DNA of 64,000 nt from positions 993,189 through 1,057,188 of the forward strand of contig KL647319.1 of the NCBI GenBank assembly GCA_000727475.1. The letters run 5' to 3'. The notes below the pieces were generated by a model. That model saw only the letters and a program-made list of their open reading frames with translations. It was not told the origin of the DNA and made no database searches. The stretch is from Sarcocystis neurona. Its lineage: Eukaryota; Apicomplexa; Conoidasida; Eucoccidiorida; Sarcocystidae. Below, piece by piece: positions 12,622-23,800 of this stretch. Every line of letters begins with the position of its first letter. Within the stretch, counting starts at the first letter, position 1. The position numbers and the translations under genes were made by a program.

Positions 12622-15600
12622 CACCGTGAAGTAGAGATAGTTTTATAGATACATAGATACATACATCACACACATAACATACATATCGCCATAAATAACA
12701 ACATATATAACAACATATAGAGTGACACACAGAAGGTAGTCAACTACATAACATACATACCATACATGACATACATAACGTATATCCATATCCATACATA
12801 TACATACATACACATATACATATACATATACATACACATATATGCGTACATATATATTGCAGCGCATATATGGACGTATATGTATTTTGTCACAAAGAGA
12901 GTATCTGCCTGCCTTTTATAATATGGATGTGAAGAGAAGAATAGATGTCCACGCAGACACCCGGAGACACATCCTTGGTTCCCCAAAAATACTATCCATA
13001 GAGAGAGAGAAGCACATGCCGCTATGCGCCTCGAAGAGTCTACATACTACATATATATATTTACATATATGAGAGTTAATGTGTAGACTCCCGGATGATA
13101 CAAAAAATTGGTGCATGCGACTCCCCTCTTTCCTGGTAGTTACTACGACTGCAATGTGCTGCAGAGACAAAAATGTTACCCTGGCTCGGTAACCTCACGT
13201 GCGTCGACGACTTGCAGTAGGAGCAGCAGCAGTAGGAGCAGCAGTAGCAGCAGCAGTAGGAGCAGCAGCAGCAGCAGGAGCAGCAGCAGCAGCAGGAGCA
13301 GCAGCAGCAGCAGCGGCAACACGGGCGTCCTGATGCTGCAAATATGCCTCCTACGAGATACGATGAAGTTCTCCATGAAGACGAAATATATGCGCCGAGA
13401 AAAGCGTCATCACTTCTCAAGTGTCGCACACCCACGCCCGTTGTTCTTCTTCTTTTGAGAAGTGCACGAGACCCATGAGCATCTACACCTGGTGTCTATA
13501 CACCTCCCTGTAGGCTTCATATGTGTACACCAGCGTATATACACCAGCGCCCAAATAAATAAACATACCTACTTGTAGGGTATACGCACTTCTGATGTAT
13601 GTACACATACGTATATATATATATATATACATGTATATGGGTAGATAGGTATAAATAGGTAGATATTCAGATAAAGATAGAGAAAGACAGAAACACACAA
13701 ATCCACGTATTTATATGGTACACATGACACTGACGTCTGTGCACACACGTCCATACGTATATACATATAGATGTATATAAATAGATAGATACGAGTACAT
13801 ATATATATACAGAGACAGAAAGATATAAGTGTAAGGGTCTAGAGAACGAGAGCGAGAGAAAGGCAGGATGCTGGTGTGGGAGAGCGAGAACGGAAAGCTT
13901 ACATCGAGGCGATGCCAGAGGTCATAGACTGCGTAGTAGACGACTCCGGAGAATATCCAGCAGCCAACGAACATCATCCACAACGCATGCGACGCAATTT
14001 TGTCGGCAGCGCTAAATCTGTCGAGCAACGTTAAAAAGTCGCGACCTTCCGACGGTTGCGCCGCTGTCAACAAGTACATCGGCGTAAGCACCACCAGCCC
14101 TGCAAGCCCGCACAGACGCAGCCGCAGCAGCGGCAGCAGGAGATGGACACCGGCAGCAGCGGCAGCAGCAGCAGCAGCGACAGCAGCAGCAGCGGCGCAG
14201 CAGCAGCGGCGCAGCAGCAGCGACAGCAGCAGCAGCAACAGCAGCAGCAGCAACAGCAGCAGCAGCAACGACAGCAACGGCGTCGCTGCAGCACGAGAAG
14301 AGCAGCAGCTGCAGCAAGGGACCAGCAGCAGCAGTAGCAGCAGCCCGAGACTCAGCACCGCGACGACACATGGCATGCAGAACAGGAAAAGCAACGCTGC
14401 CATCAAATAAAGAGAAAGAAGAGAAAAATTTTGTTCCTGACTCAGCGGGGCACCTATAATCCTCTTCTGATGCTCTCTACCCTCACTAGAATCTCTGTGA
14501 AACGCTTTCACACAGCTACGCATGTCAACTTTCCTACACATTTGTATCTATATACATGTTTCAATATGCACATACGTACGTATACACAAATAAACACATA
14601 TATGCATATATACACATATGCACATAGCCACAAATACATACACATACATATATACACATATATACATATATATACCCACACACATACATATATAGAGAGA
14701 GACATATATACACAAATACAAGCAGATACACATATTGTACACATACACAAATTACACACATATATATATACGCCTACACATATATGCATTAATGTACAGA
14801 CGCACACACATATACACATATACCCACGTATAAACACACGTATATACATATGCAGGTATGTACACATATATGCGTGTGGAGACAGAGTCGAAGGATGCAT
14901 GTGTCCATGGATTTCGTAGTTTCCTCACATATTTGTTGTTGCTGTACGAGTGTTTTGGAAATGGTCGTGGAGAGGCGTGTTACTTCCGTTACTGTCTCCC
15001 TTCGATATATACAGAAAGGGTCCCCTTTTCTGCTGTTCCTCTCCCTCTGTGTGTGTCACTCACGTACCTGCAAATGTCAGCACCTTGCAGCACCAGAGAA
15101 GCGTGTTTAAGAAATGGAAGTAGCAGGCCATGTCTCCACGTAGTGACTCAATATCGATGTCCGCCATGGCCCAGGCAGCAGCCATGCGTAATTCTTCGGT
15201 GCTGGGAGTTCTACGTTTCTCCTTTTGCCTTTCCTTCCGCTGCTCCTCTTTCGTTTCCGGCTCGCTGCGCCTTGTGGCATGCGCTTCACTTTTTTTCTTC
15301 TCTTCTTCTTCCGTCACTTCTCCCTGCCGTTCTCGCCACTCCGTCTTCTCCTGGCCTTGTGCGTCGTCGCTGGAAAGTTTCGCTTTACCCGGCGGTCCTT
15401 TTCCCACTTTGCCTTCTGCTGTCACTGCTGCTGCGGCCTCTGCTGCTGCTGCGGCTTCTTCTTCTGCCTCCTCCCCTTCTCCTCTGCTGCTGTCCGCTTC
15501 TTTCCTTCCCGCTGCTGCAGCCCGTGCTCCTCCCCCTTCCTTTCCCCCCCCTCCTCCTGGCTCGCGCTGTTTGATCTCCGACCGCTGAGGTGCGATGGTG

Positions 15601-17693
15601 GAAATGGACGACAACGAAAAGCGTTCCCGGCGAAGCAGCTGGCCTGCATCTCGATCTGCTTCTTCAGCGGGTCGCAACGCTTCTCCGCTTCTCTTCTTCT
15701 TCTCTGCCCCTCCCTCTGTGGCCTCCGCTTCGTCTGACAGCCCCTGCGGCTTCTCTTCCGTCGCGCCCTGCTGCTGCTGCCGCACCAGCGTTCCCCTGCT
15801 GCTTCCCGCTCTGTCCCGGGTCCTTCCTGCCACAACATCACTGGCTGCGAGCCGGTGAGTGGCCTCTCGACCACGGCTCGTGGCGCGGACGCCTGCGGCG
15901 CTTGTGCGAGCAGAGCCGCTGGCGACAGCAGCAGCTGCGTCTCGTGCTGCTGCTGCTGCATCGCCTGCTGCTGCTGCGGCTCGTGTCGCTGCTTCTCCTG
16001 CTGCAGCAGTTATTCGCTTTGCGCGCATGCGCCAGAAGCGACGCCGTTTCAACCCCACCCGCGTTCTCCCCGTGCAGCTACGTGTGTGTGCCAGGGCTAG
16101 CGGCGTGTTCAGGTGTCTGTACACCTGACAAAGCGTCGTCGCCCCACTACTCACTTCTCTCGCCGCGGCGCGGCACACTCTCACTGGCGAATACTTCTTC
16201 CAGCTGCCGCGCAGGACCGGTCTTTTCAGACAGCAGCAAGCAGCAGCAGGTGACGCATCTCCTTCTCCTGTGTCCCTCCTTGCTTGACCTGCTGCGTCTC
16301 CTGCCTCGCCTCCCACTTCTCCTTCTTCCATCGCTGCCAGCGCCACTTCATGTGTCGAGCCTGCTGCAACGTCTGCATGTCTCGCCGCTGCCTCGGCGGC
16401 GACTGCCGCTCGCTTCGCCTCTTCATCTCCTTTACTCCCGCCAACAGGAGCAGCAACGGCTGCATCACGGTGCGCAGCAGCAGCAGCAGCCTTCTCCACT
16501 GCGTCCTCGGCGCTCTCCACCACTGCAGCCGCGCTGCGGAGTCCTGTAGTCGCAGCAGGAGCAGCAACATCGCCAGGCCGCCTGGCAGAAGCTACACTGC
16601 CTAACTCAATTGGCTGGTGTGCTGTTCGATCTGCCTCCCGGTTTCCGTCTCTTGCTGCTCTATGATCTGCCCTTCTTTCCCCTCGTTCCTCGCTGGTGGC
16701 TCCTGGTGCTGCAGCTGCTGCTGCTGCCACAGCAAGCCGTGCGGCGTCCCTGGACGCTGCTTTTTTCTCGTAGCTGCCGCAGATGTAGTCTCCTCGAAAT
16801 TTTCGAAGTCGCAGCCAGCAGAACACGACGAAGACAAACAGCAGCACGTCGTAGAGAGCTGTCAGCAGCAGACCGCGCAGCTCGCTGTCAAAAATAACAG
16901 TCTTGGGCGTGGGACGATTGCCGCCGGGTTTTTCCGGGTCTCCGGATGCAGGGGATATTTCTGGGAACGTGGGCAGTGGCTCAGAAAAGCCAGTCAAAAG
17001 GGAAGGAGGAAACCGAGGACCCCGTCGTCCACCCCCTCCCTTTTTTTGTTGTTCTTCTTGGTGCTCCTGTTGTTGCACTGCGGTTGGTTGCTTCTCCTGC
17101 GTCGGCGCGGTCGCAGGCGTCTGCTGCCTCGCAGCAGTGTTCTCGGTAGAATAAAAGCCTGATGAAGCGGGCGAGGAATCCAGCACTTCTGGTGCTGCTG
17201 CCCGCCTCTCGGTTCTTCTGGAGTGACCAGGCAAATCCATTTCGGACGTCTTGTCGTCCTGCTGCTGCGCTAGGGCGCTTTCTAGCGACTCTGCGGCGGC
17301 CTCGGCTGCTGCGAGGGGAGCCGCGAGAAATTCCTCCGCGGCGTCCGCGATGTTCTCCTCCATGTGACCTGGTGACTCAGGACTAGAAAATGCACCGAGG
17401 CGAGGCAGCAAAGGCAGAACTTGGGGAGATGTGCTGGCGTCGCCTTCTTTGTCCCTTCTCTTTCTTCGCGTCCGCGTCACACTCGGAGGTTCGAAATAAT
17501 TCTCAGATTTTGGACGGCCGAACCGTGCATTTTCTGCCGTCTTCCTCTCCTTGGGCGAACGGCGAAGTGAAGAAGTATCGTCAAGGGGCTCAGCCGCACT
17601 TTTTTTTTGTGAGTTCAAACCCTGCGGATTTCCGCCTTTCCTACGCGCACGCCTCTCCCTCTCAGAACGCCCGCCAAAAACCCCGTCCTTCAT
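1226..17693 (-). CDS. OSCA/TMEM63 (CSC1, DUF221)-like membrane channel protein, multi-exon, 3' end beyond left edge
   Basis: Family members are osmo- or mechanosensitive cation channels with about 11 membrane helices. Exons read with agreeing phase: 15068..17693, 13903..14396, 11712..11822 (candidate), 9870..11572, then (after less certain exons near 8.6 and 6.7-7.1 kb) 3196..3269 and 1226..1376. The first exon holds a helix near residues 275-300 ([16 protein letters not shown]), a low-complexity loop of about 550 residues, then the ADIDIES...[12 protein letters not shown] segment typical of the next helix. Exon 2 gives [17 protein letters not shown] and a helix ending [10 protein letters not shown]. 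Exon 4 carries [14 protein letters not shown], like the cytosolic RRM-like region. The 74-bp exon encodes [14 protein letters not shown], the family hallmark (APxPxDIxWxNL), and joins in phase to a helix with the conserved [12 protein letters not shown] pattern. The remaining helices must lie left of position 1. The frame opens with GTG at 17717; the first ATG is at 17693. The family call is strong; several exon ends are provisional. Confidence 0.8.
1680..3180. repeat. GATATA then GAGACAGGGAGA purine-rich tract in channel-gene intron
   Basis: From 1680 to 2370 the sequence repeats ATATACAGAGAGACAGA-like words. From 2370 to 3180 it is almost pure purine on the plus strand with GAGACRGG words. 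It fills most of the intron between exons 3196..3269 and 1226..1376. Confidence 0.8.
3196..3269 (-). CDS. 74-bp exon of the OSCA/TMEM63-like gene with the [11 protein letters not shown] hallmark
   Basis: Acceptor GTCATTTTCAG ends at 3270; donor CGG|GTATGC starts at 3195. The reading is two bases followed by 24 codons, with [18 protein letters not shown] at the end. The motif A-P-x-P-x-D-I-x-W-x-N-L just before a helix is diagnostic of the family. It leaves in phase 0, and the next exon (1226..1376) also starts in phase 0, giving a helix directly after the motif as expected. Confidence 0.8.
3360..4110. repeat. CAG-type trinucleotide array
   Basis: Interrupted AGC/CAG repeats on the plus strand (words such as GCAGCAGCAGTAGGAGATG). 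It lies in an intron of the minus-strand channel gene, so the transcript carries CUG. It faces the CTG array at 4220-4650. Confidence 0.85.
4218..4650. repeat. CTG-type array with periodic ATTGAT interruptions
   Basis: GCTGCTGCTATTGCTGCTGCTGC words with recurring GCTATTGATCCTGCTGCTATTGAT motifs, a higher-order repeat of about 15-30 bp. It stays open in all frames on both strands (poly-Leu, poly-Ala-Ile and others), so open frames here carry no evidence of coding. Confidence 0.85.
4830..5870. repeat. ACATATATAC / TACATA simple-repeat tract
   Basis: Long stretch of CATATACA, ATATATAC and ACACAT words with short AGAGA patches. No coding signal. Confidence 0.8.
6330..6660. repeat. CTG-type array next to channel-gene exon
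   Basis: CTGCTGCTCCTCCTGCTGCTG words on the plus strand, hence CAG/GGAGCAGCAG on the minus (gene) strand. It lies just downstream of the donor at 6709 and so is probably intronic. It faces the CAG array at 7110-7960 across about 450 bp. Confidence 0.8.
6709..7090 (-). CDS. Probable low-complexity exon of the OSCA/TMEM63-like gene
   Basis: Open minus-strand frame with non-repetitive composition: acidic and Ala-rich sequence with [18 protein letters not shown], then a basic segment [15 protein letters not shown]. It ends at a consensus donor CACAG|GTAAACG (exon end 6709). The acceptor is probably near 7086-7090 (GCTGGGCAG). It lies in gene order and strand with the flanking channel exons. No domain is recognised. 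It leaves phase 0 whereas the 3196..3269 exon needs phase 1, so another exon or a different boundary is required. Confidence 0.35.
7100..7960. repeat. Long CAG-type array, plus-strand orientation
   Basis: About 860 bp of AGCAGCAGCRNC words with a poly-C run at 7400-7412. It lies between probable channel-gene exons, in antisense orientation relative to the gene. Confidence 0.85.
8330..8550. repeat. CATACA / TATATG simple repeat
   Basis: ACACATACACATACACACGTACACACATACATATATG and related words in an intron of the channel gene. Confidence 0.7.
8550..8690 (-). CDS. Possible small exon of the OSCA/TMEM63-like gene (AFxxF...A and DIMLTN motifs)
   Basis: On the minus strand a short non-repetitive stretch encodes [17 protein letters not shown], then [16 protein letters not shown]. 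It resembles the family pattern gAFVxF...A..xxQ that closes the cytosolic domain. It sits between the expanded exon 4 and the 74-bp exon with the APPADIQW motif, in the right order. Ends are approximate and phase to the neighbours was not settled. It is reported because it stands out from the repeats around it. Confidence 0.3.
9870..11822 (-). CDS. Exons 3-4 of the OSCA/TMEM63-like gene (cytosolic domain, heavily expanded)
   Basis: Two pieces in different frames. The first begins with [18 protein letters not shown] at 11822, continuing exon 2 in phase 0 although its acceptor (GTTAAAAG) lacks a good pyrimidine tract. A candidate intron 11573..11711 (CCG|GTATTT ... TTTTGCAG) restores phase to the long piece 9870..11572, which ends at TG|GTGAGT. 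The long piece has Ala/Glu/Ser-rich filler, then YERLL and [19 protein letters not shown], resembling the conserved start of the cytosolic RRM-like domain (YTVLVRNIP region), followed by more Arg/Ser/Ala filler. The exon 3/4 junction is uncertain; the conserved segment is clear. Confidence 0.55.
12580..12870. repeat. TACATA simple repeat
   Basis: ATATATATATATATG followed by many CATACATA and TACATATACATA words, in the intron between exons 2 and 3 of the channel gene. The surrounding 11.83-13.9 kb shows no other supportable exon. Confidence 0.8.
13214..13318. repeat. AGC(AGT) trinucleotide array
   Basis: About 35 triplets, mostly AGC with AGT and AGG interruptions, on the plus strand within the same intron. 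Confidence 0.85.
13903..14396 (-). CDS. Exon 2 of the OSCA/TMEM63-like gene, with poly-Leu inside the membrane region
   Basis: The acceptor TTTATTTGATGGCAG ends at 14397 and the donor GAT|GTAAGC is at 13902. Length is 494 bp, entered in phase 1 and left in phase 0, which fits exon 1. The protein starts with a hydrophobic run, then poly-Leu, short Ser, Cys and Arg patches and poly-Ala, all encoded by a CAG array on the plus strand (about 14110-14340) read as CTG and GCTGCT on the minus strand. After it come VVLTPMYLL, a short loop with DRFSAADK, and a helix [20 protein letters not shown], matching the family order of helix, loop (...isN...), helix, YxxYR-like end. Confidence 0.8.
14540..14880. 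repeat. CATATA / ACACATA simple repeat
   Basis: Dense CACATATATACATATA words in the 671-bp intron between exons 1 and 2 of the channel gene (14397-15067). Confidence 0.8.
15068..17693 (-). CDS. Exon 1 of the OSCA/TMEM63-like gene (first helix, long loop, second helix)
   Basis: Open for 875 codons plus one base from the ATG at 17693 to a donor reading GCAG|GTACGTG at 15067. The N-terminal 270 residues are Lys/Arg-, Glu- and Gln-rich and disordered-looking. A hydrophobic helix (about 275-300) is followed by roughly 550 residues rich in Ala, Glu, Arg and Ser, with poly-Ala runs. The exon ends in a second helix (about 855-875). In known family members the loop between these helices is far shorter, so the insertion is lineage-specific low-complexity sequence. 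Other candidate starts are in-frame ATGs further in, for example near 17362. Confidence 0.75.
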
Positions 17694-17899
17694 CGTCTTG
17701 GCCGCTTCATCGCGCACACTTATCTCCCGAAAACGACAGAAACTGCTGTTTCACACTTGAGACTCTGCCCAAGCTGTTGCACCTTTTCCTGTGTTGCTTT
17801 TTTGCCCGTTGCTGCTCTTATGCACCTGGCTGCGTCGTCCTGTTGCACCGCTTTCCCTGAGCTGCTAATAGTCTTTCCACACATTTCACGCACGTAGTC

Positions 17900-20800
17900 C
17901 TGAAAGAGTTTGCGACGAGGAAAGCTTATCCCCTAGTGCTGCCTTCGAAGCTAGCAGTCTTGCTGCCAGTGCTGCTCTTTCTGCGGGGCACTGAGATTTG
18001 TCGCTAGGGAAATGTCAGTCAATCAGAGCAGTTACGCATTGTTTTCCACTGTTATTGATACAGCTAGTACTCTCCTTAGTCTGTTGTTCAACTACTGCTG
18101 CTGTTGTTTTCCTTCCGCTCCGCTCGGTTCGTTAGTCTGCGCTGGGTTTTTCAGGGCGTACCAGCTCTAGCTCATTGCCGCTTCTGCTCCCGTGTGTAGG
18201 CACCCATCCACTTCCGTACAAGTGATCCAGCTTGTGTACACTTCTCTTTTTCCGTGATTCTCTACGAACTTTGAATCACTGTTCGCCGGGACACCATGTG
18301 CTGCACATTTGCATTATCTAAATCCTGAGGAATCGCTCTCCTTGGGCTGTCTGTCTTGGTAGTGGGATGGTTCTCCCGCCGTCGCACGCATTCGCAGTTC
18401 AACACCATCGCCGCCTTATTTAACAGCGATTACGCCTGTTTGGAGTAGTTACAGACTCGGCAGTGTAGCGAGTCCTTTAATCCCGAAGATACAACACTGC
18501 CGGGTCCGCTACCTTTTGCAGCTGTGTATCAGCATAAAGGAACGCCTTCGTTACACGCTGATTGCAGGGCGGTGCTACGGCTTTCACACAGCGACGTCAC
18601 AACAAGAAAGGGAGCCTTTTTCCTTCACCGTGCCGTATATTTTTTCACCGCTCCATCTGTCATGCCGGCTCTCCACGACCACCCGGTGGCGACGGTCGCT
18701 GGCCTGAACGGCGGGGATCCCTGCAGTGCGTCGGCGTTACTGATGTGGCGGGGTCCGCAGTGAAGAATGGGAAGAAAAACTGAACTGAAAATTCGCTGCA
18801 CACGTTCCCTACTACCGCCCTGTTTCTTTCTGTACTAAGAATTGGTGTGCTGCTTGGGAAAAAATACGGTCTGCCGCATCCCCGTTGCGTCCAGCTTCGA
18901 AAAAGGCGCGTGCAACTGTTACGTCGCCCGAGTCAAGAAGAAATATAAAGTTTGGCAAACAATGCGGAAAAACCGCAAGGAAAGCGCTTTAGGCACACAC
19001 GGAGGCCGGGTATATTACAAACGGCATGTTCGAAGTGTGATTTCCTGCGAGGAAATCGCATGGCAAAACTGATTCCGAGCTCCCCGCTCTTTTTTGGGCT
19101 CGGTGGTCGCGCAACCGGTTTCGATTGTGAGGCCGCATATAAGACCCCCTAATCAGTGACGGCGGCCACGGGGCAACGGTTTTCGTGACTGGGATAGTTG
19201 AACAAGTTTTCTTCACCTCGAAACTACACCATATTGAACGAATTTGTGTCCGGCAGGCTGCTCTTTCGACAGCACGTGTAAACATTTTAGACGTAATTCT
19301 GGGAGCCGTGGCGACCTGTCTCCTCAGGAGAGCACCTCTGATCCCTTCGGATGCAACACGCAACCCCTTCCGGATTTTGATGTGGACTACTGACCATCTC
19401 CGTTAGCGCACGTTTTCATTCACGCGGGTCGTGCGGGTTAGTAGAGCTGCAACATTCTATCACCCCGGCCGGGCGCCGCTGTTTCGCTGCGCGTGCGTGG
19501 GTGGGCAGGATGCTCAAGGATAAGAGATTTTTGATAATGAAGAGCATTCTTGGCAGAAAATGCCCGAAATCAAATACAAAGAAATACATGCTAACGTGTC
19601 CACTGGTGGTGCCGAACACTTGGCAGGAATGTCGGCCGTCCCTGTAGGCTAATAAGTGGATCGCGCCTAAGCATGACAGTGCGTCCGGGGCCGCTTCTGC
19701 CTTCACAACTGAGGCAGAACACGATAATGACCGTGTAGACGCTTAAGTGCAGATATCATGATTTCGGACAGCATCTGACGCAGTGGAGCATGTGGCCCTA
19801 CGCAGGGTTCTGTTTCCACCAGGGTCAATAAAGAGGTGTTCGTACACCGCGGCTTACGTTCAAATGCGCGACGCGCAGCTAGGACAGGCCGCCTCTACAA
19901 CGTAGCGTCAGAAAAAACTGCCTACCTCGCGACACAAAAAACCGTCTGGCACGCTCTCATGCAAAATGCGTAACAATAGCGGAAATCTGCGGCAAAAATT
20001 GAATTCACTTCTATCCCTGGTGCGTCCTAGTTTTGGGGAGGGGAAAACTAGTTTCGGCGGTTCAGTCCCAGAGAACGCGCAGAGGCGGGTACGTGAACCG
20101 CCACAGGGTCAAGCGCACGACTAGCTCGTAGACGTAGACAGCGCGACTCGGGTTGACTTTGTGATAATCTAGCTCCTCAACGAAAAAAGTGTCTAACGTG
20201 CATTTTGGACAACCACCGTCATTTTTGTTTTGAGAGAGTGTACTGAGGATAATTTTTCAGTGCTCAAGTACCCTGTGTATAGCGCACTGCAGACTGCCTC
20301 GGTGGATGCTTGACCCTCGGCGACGTGTGGCCAGTGTGCTGCAGTAGCGTTTGTATCCTTGGAGGCAAACGCAACGGGTCAATTCATTTTCTCAATCTTA
20401 TTTGCTGTGTCTATCCAGTGCGACCCAGCGTTGTGGATCACCATGCATACTCCTTCACACGCAGCGTACCCGGTTCCTTGTTACAAGGCAACTTCGCTGA
20501 AATTTTGTCCGTGTGTGTACAGATACATACGGGCGCTCAAGGTCCGCCGTGGTGCCAATGTAAATCACGCACTACAGCATTGGCGTTTACACAAGAATTC
20601 CAACACATGGACAGTCACCTGTGTGTGATACACTCGTACATCCTGCATAGCACTGAGAAGCAAGTAAGCACACAGTCTTCGAAGCCCATCGGGCATAAAC
20701 AGAATGACTTTACCATACAACGGAGGGTACGCAAACGTGCCTTTAGCTTTACCACACACTTGACACTCACCTGCGATTCCACCCTTTCGGGCGATAGCTC

Positions 20801-23800
20801 TACAGCGCAGATGACCCAGTCGACCTATTTACCCCGTTGCGGCACTACTAGATACTTATTAACGTAGTCTGAAAGACCAGCTACACTTGACCAGCTAACA
20901 CTCTCTGCTTCACCAGCCCGTTTCCTATGTGTCAACGCCACACTAACATATCTATTGAAGAAGTTCAGCAGCCTTGCGTTGGACGGACTCCGTCCGTGCT
21001 CTGTCGCAAGCAACAGAGCTTGCCTTGCATTTCACGAGTTGGCATAAAGGCTGCGTTTTAGTGCATGTTGTGCCTGAGGCGCCTTCGGAATCGCGGCATT
21101 TATATGCACCCGAGCAGACGATTGCTCGTCCCTTACTCACTGCGCAAGAAAAGGGCTATCTCCTGCCGCACTTCTGCACGTACTTCCACTCGCATGTCAC
21201 TTGCATGTCCGGATTGTCAGGCGAGCACAGTGCGGCCGTGCACGCTGAAAGAGACTTAGGTACACATAGATGTACGTTTGTGTGTTGTACGTATGTGTGT
21301 ACGTACGTACCTATGTCTTTATGACTACCTGCTTTGTTCACGCGTACATGGCGGACACATGGTCCACAGTAGGGATACTTGTCATGTATGTGTACTTACG
21401 ATACACACTGTACTCATGCTAAAGTAGTCCAAGAGTCAAACAGTGCAGCTGTGCTGCGTGCTGATGTGTATACTGTACCTTCTTGTTCTTTGTGCCCGCA
21501 CGCACACACTAGAACGTAGGTGCAAAGAAACTCAGCTCGCGCGCGTGCTTAACAATCTCTATCACAACTATATGCGCAAACCCGGCACCTCTACGCATCG
21601 GCTACGCAGAGTGCTCACGTGGAGAGTGCGTTGTGAGTAAAGTTCTCAGGTGTGCACACACATCAGGTGCAGAGGTTCTCTGGGTGCAAGTGGCAGACTA
21701 GGGAAGTGTCAACATCCGCCATAAAGCCGTGCCGTTGACTTGTTAAGGGCTTTGTTGGTCTGTATGCACTACTGCAGCACGTAGCTCGAATTAGACACGA
21801 TACATCAGAAATTCAATTTTGGCAAAGGTATTTTATGGCAGCTCTGTCTCGGTGCTTTTGCCTTCTTGACAAGCCTTTAGCTGGCTGTTCGTTCGCTCGG
21901 AGAGAAGACGGCAGACAGGAGGGGTAGTTCGACAGGGGAACCACAGTGTAGAATTAGAGGCGTGGAACTCTCTAGTGTGTGGAGCACAACGAGTGTTTCA
22001 GGGTAAGTGTCCAGACGTGGGACACTGGTCGCGGTAACGATTTTCGTTGTGCAAGGAAGGCTGCCGTGCTTGGTGCATGGTAGGTGCAAAACGGGTGATT
22101 CATCTGCAAGAGGGTCCATGCTCATGGCGGAGCCTGCTTACTAAATCGCTCCCGATACTCACCAGAAAAGGGGGAGACGAAGAGGTTACTGCGCAAAGTG
22201 TACACACACACAACCTGACATATCCGCCTCCGTACCATTCGAAATGCCAGGGACATCCAATAGGGGAATGCAGGGATCACGCCGCGTCGTTCGTGTACAA
22301 AGTTCAGAACATGGACACTAATATCAGTTCTTGCTGTTTATGCGTTACGGCGCTGCAGAACATACTTCCTGTAAGATTAGGGCTGCAATTAATACCGTAT
22401 ACAGCCTTTCAGTGCAAAGAATCTGATACCTAGGCAGAGGGGAAGGGGGTCGGCCGGATGTTGAAAGATTCAGTCGCATGTTGATCCCTCAGGCAGAGTT
22501 CAGGATGAGCAGGCATGCATGTTTCTTGCACGGTTGGCAGCTCATCCAGGATTTTCAGCTTACTAGCACGTGCGAGCGTATATGGCGACGCATGCCGTAT
22601 AGCCCACCTACTGTCCTTAGGTATGACGGTGGTCCTGCACTCACATATATACATCTATGCATGTATGCATGCGTGAACGTATACGAATGCACACGTGTAT
22701 CCCTGTAGACAATTCCAAATGTCTGCGACAAATCCACATATATGAGTAGAGGTGCGCCAGTGGGTGTACGCAATTCGACGTGCGTCTACTTCCACTACTT
22801 GAGTACAATGTGTGCATGTGTGATCACAGAGATGTACACACACAAAGGTGTCCGTAGCCGTTAACCTGAGAAATACGTCGGCAGCGCACACCTGATGTCG
22901 TTTAGCTGCCGCGATTAGTTGCTGTCTTTATACACCTCCTGCCGCAAGTACACAATAGTACACGTACGCATCAGTACACAAAGACCTATGTGCAGACATT
23001 TAGGCACACAAAAGCATACGCTCGTAGGCGCCTATGAACAGTATACGCACGCATATGAATATATATATACATAAAATTCAAACTTCATAAATAAGTAATG
23101 TGGTAAACACTTTGACAAGCAAAGACATAGAGACGTCCTTTTACGTACACATGCCCAAATACGATTGCCTCCATTACAGTGTTCATGCGCAGACATAGAA
23201 TACTGGATACACGCAGGTTCACGCACGTTTTTCAGAGTAGCGAACACCCATACACTTCTATACAAGAAAAGACATATGAGGCCCATGCACCTACACACAT
23301 GCACCCATGAAGTTATGAGATCAGCTCGCGTCCATTCCGGCGCTGCGTACCTGACGAGTCATGAGTAATCCGTGCACATTCGCAAAAGTAGCGAGCGCCG
23401 GCTAGTAGACGCTGTGTGTAATTAAACCTTTGAACCCCTATAAAAGTGCATATCCCACACAAGTTCTGGCGTAGGTCCTGTCTCGCGCTCTGCGTTGAAG
23501 TGCATGTACAGTATTGCACCGAAACCACACCTGCAGTAACACTGGCGGTGGACTGGTGTAATAACGCAGTGCATATAACGACCAAAATCGTGTCATGCCT
23601 GTACGTTTCAGTAGAAAAACCGACAATGCGCTCTCTCTCGACCCGTGTGTGTCTCTCTCTCAAATACTTTCCCTACATGTAGATCGTGTCTACAAACCCC
23701 TTCTGAGGGTCCACAAGATGTATGTAGAGAGTACACGTACAACAATAGAGAGCACGTCTATAGAAGAGAAAGCATACACATGTATCCATACATATATATA

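Noticed and set aside
17485..17640. tRNA T-arm-like words (GGTTCGAAA, GAGTTCAAACCC)
   Set aside because: They fall within the coding exon of the channel gene and no cloverleaf could be formed around them.
20310..20867. 185-codon plus-strand frame in the repeat-poor block
   Set aside because: Ordinary composition without recognisable motifs, length within chance for an 8-kb region, no neighbouring exon.
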